Below are positions 45,441 to 57,206 of a stretch of 64,000 nucleotides of DNA, piece after piece (position 1 is the stretch's first letter; each line of letters begins with the position of its first letter). Location of the stretch: assembly GCA_016748015.1 (NCBI GenBank), contig JAAOMT010000046.1, forward strand, positions 933,459-997,458, in the 5' to 3' direction. Both the position numbers and the translations under genes were made by a program. Below the pieces are notes generated by a model, which did not search any database, was not told where the DNA came from, and worked only from the letters and a program-made list of their open reading frames with translations. This DNA is from Geosiphon pyriformis (Eukaryota; Glomeromycota; Glomeromycetes; Archaeosporales; Geosiphonaceae).

Positions 45441-45457
45441 AATTGTAGCTATTTTTA
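45441..45457. repeat. LINE-4 target-site duplication, right copy
   Basis: AATTGTAGCTATTTTTA, identical to 24191-24207. Confidence 0.9.
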
Positions 45458-45599
45458 ATTGTTAATCAATTTTTGTAATAAAAATAATATTAAAAAAAAC
45501 TATTACTTTTTAAGATATTTTTAAGATTAAATTAATTAATTTTTTTGTTTGTATAGCTTTTAATTTTAAAAATAATTGAATTAAAATTAAGACTTTAAT

Positions 45600-46540
45600 T
45601 CAAACTTTTTTTTTTTATTAACATTTAACAAATGAAGTCCAAACACTGCCTAAAGCAATACATTATACAAATAATCTAAACTAGATGTGAATTATGCACT
45701 TTCTATATGTGACTAGCCATTCGGACCAATCAGAACAACACTATACATCTATATGAACAGAAACAATATCACCAATGCCTGAAAAAAACAAACAAGACTT
45801 ACAAAAACTGAAACCAACACCAATTGCCTCTGCAACACCCAGTAACCCAACTACGCTAGCTAATAGTACTGAAAAAAGCCCAGAAGTTGAGATAAAAACA
45901 GATCCATCACATAGAATAAGTTCATTTTTTTCCATAAAAGCACGGTGCTTGGCATAAACCAACCAAATGTCTTCCCAAAAAGCAAGACTAAACTTACATA
46001 CAAAGACCACTATCTTCTAACTCACCATTTTGGAATTCTTAAAAACAGAAACAGATTCACGAAACCAATTCTTGAAAATGAAACCCTTGTACAGAACAGT
46101 GCTAACCAAAATGTCAGATGCACAGGTAAACAACAGCTGTGAGACATCTGAAGAAGAATGACTCAGATCAGATTGTACTCTTCAAGCTAATGCATAAATG
46201 TCCCAATAACCAAGCATAATCATTGGCATCAAATGAACAAAAAAAAGCATGGTCCAAAACTTTGACATTACCACAGAACAAACACATCACACTAGGGTAA
46301 TTCTTATTATAAAGCTGTTTACACATGACAACAGTAAGCTGATAGTGTAATGTCTTTATAAAATATGTCCAAAAACCAGCAGTTCACTTGCTAGTGAAGC
46401 CAGCAGCCATGTAAGAATCTGATGCCATACCAGTGATGATCTGAACCAATCAATATCCACATGCAGACTATCCACCACCACTCATGAACCAGAACCAATT
46501 TCCCAATGGGCACAATAAACTGACTGAAAAACATCCCAAT
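45600..46540 (-). mobile_element. LINE-5, 3' part, split by Gypsy-B
   Basis: The 3' tail begins near 45610 (poly-T on the plus strand, then TTAACATTTAACAAATGAAG). Segment 46010-45741 encodes the family C-terminus, ending CLFFSGIGDIVSVHIDV. Upstream on the minus strand, YPSVMCLFCGNVKVLDHAFF (about 46305-46245) is the zinc-binding RT tail. The copy is cut at CCAA (46537-46540) and resumes at the duplicate CCAA (63945-63948). Confidence 0.88.
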
Positions 46541-47407
46541 GTTACTTATAAAATATAGAAAATATAGTATTATTAGTCAGTAGATATTAGCCAATCAGAT
46601 ATAGACATAGTAAATGTAGAATTCCAAGATTCTTCTTAGAAGAATTGCAGAATTCCAGGAATTTCAGGATTCCCTGACAAGGAATCGCAGGATTCCAGAA
46701 TTCCAGGATTCCTCTTATCAGGAATCGCAGGATTCCAAGAATTCCAGGATTCCTGGTGCAAGAAATGGAGGAATTGAGAAATCTCAATTATGTATATATA
46801 GCAGTAGGATTAGAAGCTAAAAAGACAGACCTTCTCGTTTAGATTTAATCTAAGCAATTCTCCAAATTACTATCATCTAATAAATAACAATTTGTTATCT
46901 CAAATCCATTTCCATTATCAACACTTCATATTGATAGTAATTGACACTTAACCTCACTAGAACAATAGCTCTTGATCATGGCTATTGACGGGATACTAAT
47001 CTGCAAATTGCCTTGGCTTATTTCTTTATATTTCTTTATATTTCTTTATTTTTTTTATTTTCTGTGATTTTGTTATTGTGCACTAACCAATTGATTAAAG
47101 CACTGATTACTGACATTAAGGATTGCCTGGTAAAAGACCCCTGTGAGTGAGTAGAACACATACAGAAGATACGAATTACTTTCCAGAGGATTGTCAGCCA
47201 CCAAGCCAAGAAAAAAATTGACAGACTTGTGAATCTGGGAAGCTATGGATAAAACAACTATTGAATCTCTGTTCATTATACAAAGAACTCAACCAAAACC
47301 TTCAGATACCAACCACTTAAAGATATTATTAACAACACGAGTAGCTTTTGAGCACCAAGTTATGGGTTTGTTATTTGATTTGAGACCCTAAATAATCACC
47401 TGTAACA
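46541..47407 (+). repeat. 5' LTR of Gypsy-B
   Basis: 867 bp, TGTTACTTATAAAA to CACCTGTAACA. U3 repeats of the GGAATTCC/GGATTCC class lie at 46618-46770 and a TATATATAG box at 46793-46801. Confidence 0.94.
46793..46801 (+). promoter_or_regulatory. TATA box of Gypsy-B 5' LTR
   Basis: TATATATAG in the context AATTATGTATATATAGCAGTA, conserved in the LTRs of Gypsy-A, LTR-B2 and the Gypsy-B 3' LTR. Confidence 0.6.
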
Positions 47408-47423
47408 TTTGGTGCTCCCTGTA
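47408..47423 (+). other. Primer-binding site of Gypsy-B
   Basis: TTTGGTGCTCCCTGTA directly after the 5' LTR; identical in its first 15 bases to Gypsy-A. Confidence 0.76.
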
Positions 47424-47469
47424 AGGTATAATTCTACAGAAAACCAGCACCAACAAACACTATCCAAAA

Positions 47470-49500
47470 GTGGCAGAATCAGAAAATATAAGAGCAAACC
47501 ATTTGGGATTTGCGAAATCCTTATTTCAACACTATTGTCAATACTTGGGATTAAACCACAATCATATATTCACCAAATTAGCCTTTAATTTCTATGTCAA
47601 CAAAAAGATTTCCTCTTTGTTAGAAACACCAGTAAATACTGACTCAGCAAGGGAAACTTTCTACAGAGAATTAATTCAAAACACCAACTTACCAACAAAT
47701 TATAATTTCGCATCCATTATCACTGAGATCAACAAAGAAATTGAACATCACACCCAACAAAAATATCCAATTACATATGCTAGTAAAGGCAAAAAAAACC
47801 TACAAACACCAGCAGTAACTCCTAAAAAAATACAACTACCTATCTGGAAGAAGACAAGAGTTGAATCACCAACCAATCCATCTTATTACTATACACCCAG
47901 AAGTGCCATCAACATTTTATCAACAGGCGCATTCACATCAAACATAACATCAACATTTGAATGATTCTCATTTCAAAGTAAACAAAAAAAAACAGAATTA
48001 TTAGGACCATACAGCAAATACTTTGAAGGATTTAAATTGCAATTACCAACACCATTAGGAATTCAATTACCGCCACCTCAACCAGACTTTGGAACCAATA
48101 CCCCATGAAAACTATCTGAAGAAAAGGAAGAAGAGTTGGAAGATCAAGAATTTACTTACCAGAACCTGATCACTAAAAACCCGGAAGTTGAAGCACCGAA
48201 TTTTTAAACCCAGCAAAATTTAAATTTAGAAAACCCAGAAATTGAAACTCCGAATATTTAACCACCACCAAATCAGAACAATTAGAACCCCAATCTAATT
48301 AATCAACCAGACTTACCTCCTGTTATCATCATTAACCCACCACCAGTTGAACTAATTGGCCAGCCATCACAACCACCACAACCCAACTTAGATTCAATGA
48401 CATATGTACCAATAGCCAAACTCAAGAAATTTATTGGCAAAGAGAACAACACTCAAGCCTGGATCAATGACATTGTCAAAGCAATCACCGCCAATAACTG
48501 GAATGATGCCAAAACCATGCAAGTCATCCCCTATTTTCTCAAAAACACAGCAGACTCTTGGTATCACAGTCTAGCCCAAAAACCTCAGAACTTTAATGCC
48601 TTTAAGTTAGAATTTTTGAGGTATTTTAGTGATAACAACAGCATCAACCACTTGGCAAGTACTTTCACCACCATCAAACAAGAAGACACAGAAACAGTCA
48701 CCACTTACTTGGGACACTTCCATAGAAATCTGCACCAAATTCAGGCAATTCAAGCTGACTACTTTACAGCGCCACAGATCTTGAACCAATTCATCTGAGA
48801 ATTGCACAGTAGCATCTTCCAGCAAGTACATCCAATACATCCAGCTGATTTCCTAACCGCCATGACTCATGCCAGAGATTTTGAAGCCACCGAATTAGAA
48901 GCTAACCACATCCAAGCTGTGAATTTAGTAATGAATAAATCATCTGACCTGGATTCCAAGCTAAAACAATTCAATGACAACATCAATCAGAAATTAGAGG
49001 GCTACTTAGCTAACAATTGTGCAATTTATCAGCCACCCCAGTGACATAATGATTTAGGAAACATGAATTGTTTCCAGAATCCATCACATTCAGGATTATC
49101 CACTAATTAGTCATGACAGCCAGAAACGCGTGTCTGCTACAACTGTAGTAAACAAGGGCATATTAGGACAAACTGCCATACTTATAGCAATCCACAATCA
49201 GAAAATCATTATCAAAACCCCGATTGCCAGTTTCAGACTTCAAATCACCAATCCAATCAAGAGCAATATCAAAATGCTTATCTGCCTATGACGCAGCAAC
49301 CAATTTATCAGTTAACAATATATCAACCGCCAATTTATTAGCTGCAGTCACCAACAATTTATCAACTACAGCCATAAGTCATTTATCAGCCACAGCCTCA
49401 AGTAATTTATCAACCCCAACAAGTTCAAATGCCACACCAAAACTTAGCTACAATGACATCAGAAAACCTGAAATCCAGAATTACCCAAAACTGAAGATCA
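47470..49500 (+). pseudogene. Gag of Gypsy-B
   Basis: The frame opens with GTG at 47470 (AAAAGTGGCAG) after an in-frame TAA in the leader; the first 164 codons have no ATG. A Pro-rich linker with ETPNI-like repeats (48180-48380) precedes the Gag core (TYVPIAKLKKFIGKENNTQ, FLKNTADSWYHSLAQ, FLRYFSDNNSI, AQILNQF equivalent APQILNQF). The CCHC knuckle CYNCSKQGHIRTNC is at 49135-49176. The tail repeats IYQPQ/IYQLQ (49290-49430). Stops are at Trp, Gln and Glu-flanking positions. Confidence 0.85.
49290..49440 (+). repeat. IYQPQ peptide repeats in Gypsy-B Gag tail
   Basis: The main frame reads QPIYQLTIYQPPIY, then SPTIYQLQP, VIYQPQPQVIYQPQQVQ: at least six IYQ repeats at 7-10 residue spacing, with two internal stops at Gln codons. 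Gypsy-C has a comparable Gln/Tyr/Pro-rich tail without the regular IYQ. Function unknown. Confidence 0.65.
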
Positions 49501-49739
49501 GCGATGGTTGTTAAGCAACCAATTCTCAGTTCATCAGGCCAACAATCAGGATCTCGTCAGCAGAATTTGGGTATTGGTTCCACCCAAAACCCAAATTCCC
49601 AGAACTATTTAAGTCTTCTGGTTACCCCAGAAAACATCATCTCCAACAACCCAGAACTTGATCAACAACCAACAATACTTACCAACAATATTCCACCAGC
49701 AATTGTTACCAACAATGAGTCTTTAGCAGCCATTTTTTT

Positions 49740-50130
49740 ATTTGAACTCGAGAAAGTTATGTCAGTTCCCTTATTTAGTGAAGCAGTTTTGGAAAAAAAA
49801 CCCATTACTGCCATGTACACTGATGCAAAAGTTAATGGCCATTCCATCAAGTTAATTCTTGACAGTGGTTCAGCAGGCAGCATTATCACATGACAACTCA
49901 TGAATCAATTAGGTCATCAAGTTGATCGAGCTACTAGCATTAGAATCATTACTGTCGATGGCACCACAAAAATATTTATTGGTGAAATCAATAACTTCCC
50001 AATTGAAGTTAATGGCATCATTACTCCCATCAAAGTCTTGGTGATGAAAGCAACCCAATACTAAGCACTAGTGGGCAATAATTGGTTGTCTAAAAACAAT
50101 GTTGTCCTCGACTGAATCATACAGAAGCTT
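49740..50130 (+). pseudogene. Aspartic protease of Gypsy-B
   Basis: AMYTDAKVNGHSIKLILDSG (about 49810), then SAGSIIT-stop-QLMNQLG, IGEINNFPIEVNGIITPIKV, VMKATQY-stop-ALVGNNWLS. The catalytic DSG is intact. Both stops are single-base hits in codons preserved in Gypsy-C1. In frame with Gag. Confidence 0.86.
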
Positions 50131-50639
50131 CAGCTTAGCCAAAATGGCCAACACACACGAGTACCGGCAACATGTAGCTATTTCAAACCTAACAATGCCA
50201 TGACATCAGCACCACTTATTGACCTCAAAGAGAAAAAAATAAAGCCTACTTGGGAGGCGTACCAAGTATCATGGACTGACGTCAACCACAATGAACTGTT
50301 GCCAATATTCGCCTGAGATGACGATAACAATAGAAAAGAGGAACAAAAAAAAGAACCTACCTGTAGAACTACTATCAATGCTTGGATCGATGACAAAGAC
50401 CACCATGAGCTACCACCAATACTATCATGGGATGACAACCCCAAGGGAAAGCAAAAAAAGGAACTGATCTGGGAAACAGACAACTTAATCTGAACCAACA
50501 ACAATGAAAGGGAACCAACACCAAGCTGGAAATGGGAAGAAAGCAACAAAGGGAAAGAAAAAGTGAAAGAAGAAGAGCCACTGCCAACAAACCCATATCT
50601 CTCCTATTAACACACAACACCACAACAATTCACTTATCG

Positions 50640-51413
50640 CCAACCCAAACTAGTATGTATTTATTGTGGCAAAAAATTGTCATCAATGGGTGCATGCTGT
50701 AATAACAACAAAAAATATTAAACAGCAACCAAGTTTTATTATCGCGCATGCCTTGTCAAACATTTTGAAAGACCAAAATGAGTGGGAAAATGGGATAATA
50801 CACTATGTTTAGCCTGTGAAGAAACTCTTCTCGACGAAGAAATGTGGAATGACATTCTTGGGAGAGGAGGAACATGCGATGTTTCCTGCCAATACATGAT
50901 CCTCATCAGCCACTGGATTGAGAAAAGAACACCAATAGAAGCTATCTGGAGAAGAGCTGTACAGCGATTAGACAGTTGTCTACACAATGACAATGAATTA
51001 TGGCAAATGGCAATCACAAAAATTGAAGGCATGTTACCAGAAGAAATCAAGACAATTAAAAACAACTCACCAGAACCCATTGAACTTGACTGGGACGCAG
51101 AGCCAGTCATAAATTTCCTGGAACCAGAAGAGTTCTATGAACACTACCAAAACTTGGCGCCCACTAGAAAAGAGCAAGAACAATGGCTAGCACAATTGAA
51201 TACAAGACTGTGTCATCATTGTTTAATTCTCAGTGACTTTGAATATTGTGATGATTGTAACCTCATTTACAATCCATCACCATGCATGATCTACACAATC
51301 TCTGAAGAGGAAGAACCAATCAACAGCTGTGCATCGGAGTCAGAATTACCATTCGATTCCAATTCAAACTCTGACAACGATAACGACGAGAATAATGGTT
51401 TCAGCTCTGTTTA
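50640..51413 (+). pseudogene. Cys-rich domain of Gypsy-B (unknown function)
   Basis: Cys pairs CIYCGKKLSSMGAC, then GKWDNTLCLACEE, GGTCDVSCQYMILIS, CHHC near CLILSDFEYCDDC. A 210-codon open segment (50782-51414) covers most of it and ends in an acidic, Asn/Ser/Asp-rich tail. The layout matches Gypsy-C1 residue by residue around the Cys pairs although the families have diverged. No known domain name fits; a metal-binding fold is likely. Between protease and dUTPase. Confidence 0.78.
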
Positions 51414-51414
51414 A

Positions 51415-51960
51415 AATGGCAATGACAATGACAATAATATCAACTCAGATTCAAACTCTGACTCAAACTATAAACAATATATCGTGCTTCCTGATCTCAC
51501 CAAGGAACAAGAACTGAAATGGTTCAGTGATAATAATAAAGGTATTATGCCAGAACGTGTGCATAATACTGATGCCAGATTTGACTTGAAATATTCAGAA
51601 AAAGATGCCATCAAATTGGAACCACATTTATGCACCTGCATTAATCTAAAAATAGCACTGAAAATCCCAGCAACAACAATGGTTCAACTAGCATCTCAGA
51701 GTAGTTTAGCAAAAAGAGGGATTAATATAAGAGGAGGAATAATTAATGCAGGATATGTAAGAAATATTATCGCCATGCTACAAAATAACTCAGAAAAGGC
51801 CTATATAATAAAGCCAAATGAAAAGATAGCACAGGCAATATTCTTACCTTTGGTTAAGATAGCTCAGTTAGTACCAATAGGAAACAAAGAAGAGTTAGAA
51901 ATAACAGCAAGAAGGATACAGGGATTTGGGTCAATAGATAGAATAGAGGTACCAGTTAAT
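51415..51960 (+). pseudogene. dUTPase domain of Gypsy-B
   Basis: Within the 282-codon open segment 51484-52332: motif 1 HNTDARFDLKYSEK (about 51565), motif 2 SQSSLAKRGINIRGG (about 51694), motif 3 IINAGYVRNIIAML (to 51780), motif 4 NEKIAQAIFLPL (about 51817), motif 5 GFGSID (about 51922). Order and spacing are those of trimeric dUTPases. Motif 3 has Asn where Asp is expected. All five motifs lie in one unbroken frame here, the only such case in the window. Confidence 0.88.
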
Positions 51961-52470
51961 ATGGCGGAGGAAGAAATTGTTGGCCAAGAAGAAATTATCT
52001 CAACCAGTCAAGCAATTTCCATTCCACCATATGACCAGTACATAGTAACAATAGAAAGAAAAGTAAAGGACCAAGCACAAATTTTTGAAGCAGAAGCAAG
52101 TCTTTGTGAATCAGAAGAAATTGGACTCATCAATCTCCACATACCAGCCAAAAACTATAGCTGCATCAAAATTCCCATTTACAACAACACCAGAAGTGTT
52201 GTCAATATACTAGAAGGAACCACCATTGGATATTTAACTACAAAAATAGAGGATCAACCACCAAGCATTATTTCAGACTTTCCACAACTTTGTGGATATG
52301 TTGATATCACATTACAAACAATATATGGATGAAATGAATGTTACTTGCTCCAACCAGAACAATTGGAACAAATGAACATAGAAAATTTAAATCCATTCCA
52401 ACATATGCAGCTCAAGATGTTGCTCAACAATTTTAATGACATCTTTGCCAGTAAAAACGAATTTGGCCAA
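51961..52470 (+). pseudogene. dUTPase-RT linker of Gypsy-B
   Basis: The open segment continues to 52332, then TGA at a probable Trp (IYG-stop-NECYLLQPEQLE). It contains ISIPPYDQYIVTIERKVKDQ and GLINLHIPAKNYSCIKIPIY, GTTIGYLTTKI. A comparable linker follows the dUTPase in Gypsy-C1. I cannot assign a domain. Confidence 0.65.
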
Positions 52471-53734
52471 ACTGACATTATCTAGCATCAGATCAAGACT
52501 GGAGATGCAATGCCAATTAAACAAAGAGCATACAAAGTGCCACCAGCCAGCCACGAGATTATTTGTCAAGAGATATACCGAATGCTTGACAATAGGCTAA
52601 TTCAATCATCAATGAGCCCATAATCATCATCAGTGGTACTTGTCCATAAAAAGAATAGAAAAATCTGATTTTGTGTAGACTACAGAAAATTCAATGGTGT
52701 AACTTGTAGAGACAGCTATCCAACTTCACGGATACAAGAACTATTCGACACTTTTGGTGGAAACAAATGGTTCTCAATATTAGACTTGGATAGTGGTTAC
52801 TGGCAAGTAGCCATGGATCCAGCTGACAAAAAAAAAACAGCATTCACTACAAGAAAGAGAAACTTTGAGTTTGAAGTTATGCCATTTGGCTTAACTAATG
52901 CTCCAGCTACATTTCAATGGCTAATGAAAATTGTGTACACTGGCTTGTTGTAGAAATCAGTAGTTGTATACTTAGATGATACCAATGTGTTTTCAAAAAC
53001 ATTCGATGATCATCTACATCATTTCCAACAAGTGTTCGAAAGACTATGATGAACAGAACTAAAGTTAAATGCAACAAAGTGCTTCTTCAGCAAGACAGAA
53101 CTAAAATTCTTGGGACACATAGTCAGCAAAGACAGCATCAAAATGGATTCAGAGAAAATAGAAATAGTAAAGAACTTTCCAGTGCTGACCAATATGACAG
53201 AACTGAAATCATTCTTGGGTTTTGCCAGCTACTATCGACGTTTTATCAAGAACTTTTCCAAGATAGCGCAGCCATTCAACCAACTGCAAACCAAGAATAC
53301 AAAATATAAATAGACAGAAAGTCAACAAGAAGCTTTGATATTCTAAAAAGAAAGCTCATTTAAGCTCTAGTACTGATCTATTCAGATTACAGCAAACCAT
53401 TCATCATCACCACTGATGCATCTGGCCAAGCATTGGAAGCAGTACTATCTCAGAGAGGACTGAATGGCAGAGAACATTCAGTAGCATATGTCAGCCGAGA
53501 TCTAACACCAGCCGAAAAGAACTATGGAACACCAGAACAAGAACACTTAGCAATATATTGGGCAGTCATGAAGTGAAACGAATACTTGAGCCACAAATTT
53601 GATATATACACGGATCATAAAGGATTAACATTACTTCAAAAGTAAAAATGTGATGATAGCCACCAATCCAGATGGAAAATAGCACTCTTACAATATACTT
53701 ATACTATACACTATAAGAAAAGAAAAGACAACAG
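52471..53734 (+). pseudogene. Reverse transcriptase and RNase H of Gypsy-B
   Basis: RT: RMLDNRLIQSSMSP-stop (TAA at the Trp), FCVDYRKFNGV, WFSILDLDSGYWQVAMDPAD, PFGLTNAPATFQW, VVYLDDTNVFSKTF (both Asp kept, about 52965), LKFLGHIVSKDSIKMDS, LKSFLGFASYYRRFIKNFSK. After a one-base loss near 53335, RNase H: IYSDYSKPFIITTDASGQAL, VSRDLTPAEKNYGTPEQEHL and FDIYTDHKGLTLL, with its Asp and Glu residues. Interrupted by C2 after ACAG at 53734. Confidence 0.9.
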
Positions 53735-54709
53735 TATTACTAAATGAAATTAGAGATATTATTTAGCATGAAATTATCTTTATAATTCTTATCATTAATT
53801 AGCATATTATTGTTTCAAATTATCACTTATTACATTAGCAAAATATTTGAAATTATCATTTAATTAATAACCCAATTTGTACATAACACAAATGTAACTT
53901 AATTGCAATAATTAATCATACAATACACCAAACTATGTAACATTCAAAAAGTTTGCCGAAATTTGTAGAAATTTGCCGAAATAATTGATAGTTCACCAAA
54001 ATATCTAATAGTTCGCAGAAATAACTTGTAGTTTGCCGAAATGTATCTCTAGTTCAGCGAAATTGTAGAAAATAGCAAAGTTCAAGTTCATAAAATAGTG
54101 TTACGACAAGTTGTATAAAAGAAGAGCTTCTCTCTTCGAGAAAATGTATCTTATATCAGATTTAACAATTAGAATTATTCTTTACACATAAAGACAAAAT
54201 AAATATCAAATAACTCGAAAAACCAAATTCTTTAATTATTACACTTGAAAAATCCTCAAAACCCAACTAATGTTTTGAAATTGATTAGCTACCAATTTTG
54301 GTAAACTGTTAGTAACTCCAGGCCTGGATAGAAAACGTTTTCCTTAACAGAATTCTATTTCTTTTACATTTCTTTTATTTTTTTTATTTTTTTACTATAA
54401 TCAGTAGAGTAGCCTACAGACAAGATTTTTGTAGAAGAGTTGACTTTTACAGCAAAGTAACTACACATTTTTAGTGAGCTTCCAGATGAGCAATTTCTGG
54501 GAAAGAGTTAACATTTACTACAATGTAACTACATAAAGTAACTGGCATGGAATTGGCCATTCCATTTATAAGCCCAGCAGTTCAAATTATAGGAAATAAT
54601 TTGAAGATAAATTCAATTATTAGAGGTTAAATACTTCTTATAATCGTGAATTGGCAGCACAACAATATTAACAGCATTAAAGAAAAGAGACCAAAAACCT
54701 CTAGTAACA
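53735..54709 (+). repeat. 5' LTR of Gypsy-C2
   Basis: 975 bp, TATTACTAAATGAA (from TGTTACCAGACAAA) to CTCTAGTAACA. The phased GCCGAAAT array is at 53950-54065 and the TATAAAAG box near 54114. Confidence 0.93.
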
Positions 54710-54755
54710 TTTGGTGCTCTTCCACGAAAATAACACAGTGACAACAACTTCAAAA

Positions 54756-56500
54756 ATGGCGACTCAAACAGATTCAAGAATTCTAGAGTATTATTAGTCA
54801 ATCAACACCCACTGCAAGTAGAGATTTAACATCCCAGACGGAATTGAGACATTCAAGAAAACACTTTACCAGTACATTGAAAATTGCATCAACAATTATC
54901 TTCTTAGAGACTACAACATTTCAGAAGTTAAACACAACTTATATGAAAGCTTAGTACATTACTCTTGTCTAAACACTCAGGATTTTAACAGCCAAACACT
55001 TGAAACATACTTCCAAGAACTCAATTTCAATATCATTCAGTATTGTGAAGAGAATTACCCAGTAGAACAGAAATTTTCTCTTAGCTTTGAATTGAAAACA
55101 GAAGAAGGGAAAGGAAAAAGGAAACAAAAACTCAGAACTACCCCAAATACATCTAAAACCACTGCCAAACATTTACAAACTCCAAAACAAGAAACCAGCT
55201 TTAAATTACCACTCTCAATCACATCATTTTCAGCTTCACTTGCTTAACTGCAAACACCAAGCTCACTACTTATTTAGTTTTCAAGAATAGAAGATTTTCA
55301 GTCACCCAAAAGCCCTATTCAACAACAGGAACCAATATTAACCAGCACAAACCTTATTGACTACTTAGCAGAAAATTGAAGTAAAGAGACTGAATCAGAA
55401 CAAAAAACAGAAGACTCAGAAAATGAAGAAGAAATGGCCTTCACATATATTGCAAAAATCCCTGAGTTCACAGGAGAAGACAGTAAAACCAGTCCTCAAG
55501 AATGGCTTGACAAAGTCTCAAAAGCAGGAGATGCAAATAATTGGAACACTGCCAGAATGTTAAAAGCAATTCCATACTTTTTACAAGAAACAGCTGGTGA
55601 ATAGTTTGAAAACTTGGAAGTCCCACCAGAAAACTGGGAAGCATTCAAAACTGCTTTTCTAGAACAGTTCACTGACAATAATACTTCCATTACCCTTCGA
55701 AATTGGTTCCGAAATATCAAGCAAGAACCAAGTGAATCAATTATGACCTATCTTGAGAAATTCAACAAATTGCTTAGAAGAATTCGCCAATTGGAAACCA
55801 ATGAATACTACTTCAATGCACAAATCTTAAATCAATTTATTGCTGGACTAAAAGACAAACTTATCAAAAAAGTTTGCCTACATGCACCAGAAGATTTAGC
55901 CATTGTTATTCAACAGGCGAAAAACTATGAAATGGCCATGGAAGAAGCCAATCATACCAAACTTGTTAACCTGGCTATTGGAGAAACCAGCTCAGCAGCT
56001 GAAGAAAAGATTGACCAATTAACCAAGAAAGTTGAAAACTACTTCACCAACCAACAGCAACAACAGCAGCCACAACAATCACAGCAAACACAAAGATACC
56101 AACTCCCACAAAGATGAAATCAAAATAACTTTGCACCACTTTTTAATAACCAGCCTCAGAATTGCCATTACTGTGGAATCCCTGGCCACTGGAAAAGAGA
56201 TTGCAGAAAGCTACAACAAGATCAACAAAATAGGAGTAATCAATATTATCCTCCACTACAGCAATCTTATTATCAAGTACCACCACCAGCTTACTATCCA
56301 CTAAGACCCCAATACCAAAGTAACTATTATCAGTCCGCTCTACAGCCAATCCAACAGCAATACCAACAACCATCCACACAACATTATCAAGTGTCTGCTC
56401 GAAAATTGATTCCACAAAATCAATTCACACCACAAAATTGATACCAAGTAAACAACAATAGAATCAATTCAAACAACTATTTGGTTCCCCGAAATTCAGC
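54756..56500 (+). pseudogene. Gag of Gypsy-C2
   Basis: The start position, GTG in C1, is ATG here (54756, AAAAATGGCGACT). The N-terminus reads MATQTDSRILEYY, then a TAG at a Trp or Gln position, NTHCK and further stops. The core (55614-56117) preserves WEAFKTAFLEQFTDNNTSI, YLEKFNKLLRRIRQLETNEY, AQILNQFIAGLKDKLIKKV. The knuckle CHYCGIPGHWKRDC is at 56163-56204. A TGA just before it (QR-stop-NQNNFAP) is shared with C1. The tail is Gln/Tyr/Pro-rich. Confidence 0.85.
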
Positions 56501-56589
56501 TCAACCAAAACCCAACCATTATCACACTCAATCTAGTTATCTTATGATGCCAGAAGAACAGGATTTTTGCTATACTGCACTCTCAAAAG

Positions 56590-57110
56590 ATAGAGCTGCA
56601 GCACAACAACAAAACCCTTTCTATACTCTTACCACAATCCTACCAGCCAGAATTACTGAAAATGCCAACCTTTTAGATATATTCCCTTTCGAATTTGAAG
56701 CAAATAAATCACCATTTTTGCTTAACAATGCAGTGGCTAATGAGCAAAAAGCCATCATTGCAATATACACAGAAGCTAAAGTAGAAAGAAAGCCAATTTG
56801 TTTGATCCTAAACAGTGAATTCGCCAGAAGTATCATCACATATCAATTAATGCAACAGCTAAAAAGAAACGTTGACCGACTAGTTCAGACAATCATTGTT
56901 ACTGCCAATAGCATGAAAAAGACTCCAGTAGGAGAAATTGACAACTTCCCATTTACAATTAATGGAATTACCATTCCAGTCAAAGTTCTGGTCATGGATG
57001 CTCCCCAATACCAAGCTTTTGTCAGAAAAAATTGGCTCCAAAAAGCCAATGCTAATCTGAATTGGAAGACACAAGAGTTAATAATCTCCTACTAAGGACA
57101 ACATGCCTGG
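56590..57110 (+). pseudogene. Aspartic protease of Gypsy-C2, catalytically dead
   Basis: Open segment 56481-57095. The active-site motif reads CLILNSEFARSII where C1 has RLILDSGSAGSII: Asp to Asn and Gly to Glu, all G-to-A. The flap region VGEIDNFPFTINGITIPVKV and the C-terminal region (AFVRKNWLQKANANLNWK) are otherwise intact. Confidence 0.87.
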
Positions 57111-57206
57111 GTACCTGCCACTTGTGGTATATTCAACAAATGCTCCGAAAAAGCCCCGGCTTTTGAATTTGAACCAGAAAGAGAAAAGCCCATCATTGAA
57201 ACATTT

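Noticed and set aside
45441-45600. AT-rich spacer between LINE-4 and LINE-5
   Set aside because: Too short and degenerate to assign; it only serves as the right flank of the LINE-4 duplication and the 3' flank of LINE-5.
46587-46787. Minus-strand ORF with SRNPGILGIL-type repeats (and 63126-63367)
   Set aside because: It is the translation of the GGAATTCC-type U3 repeats of the Gypsy-B LTR, not a protein repeat family.
50178-50623. Minus-strand Ser/Leu-rich ORFs of 123 and 82 codons resembling secreted or membrane proteins
   Set aside because: Antisense to the Lys/Glu/Asn-rich protease-to-Cys-rich linker of Gypsy-B, which is in frame with Gag and RT.
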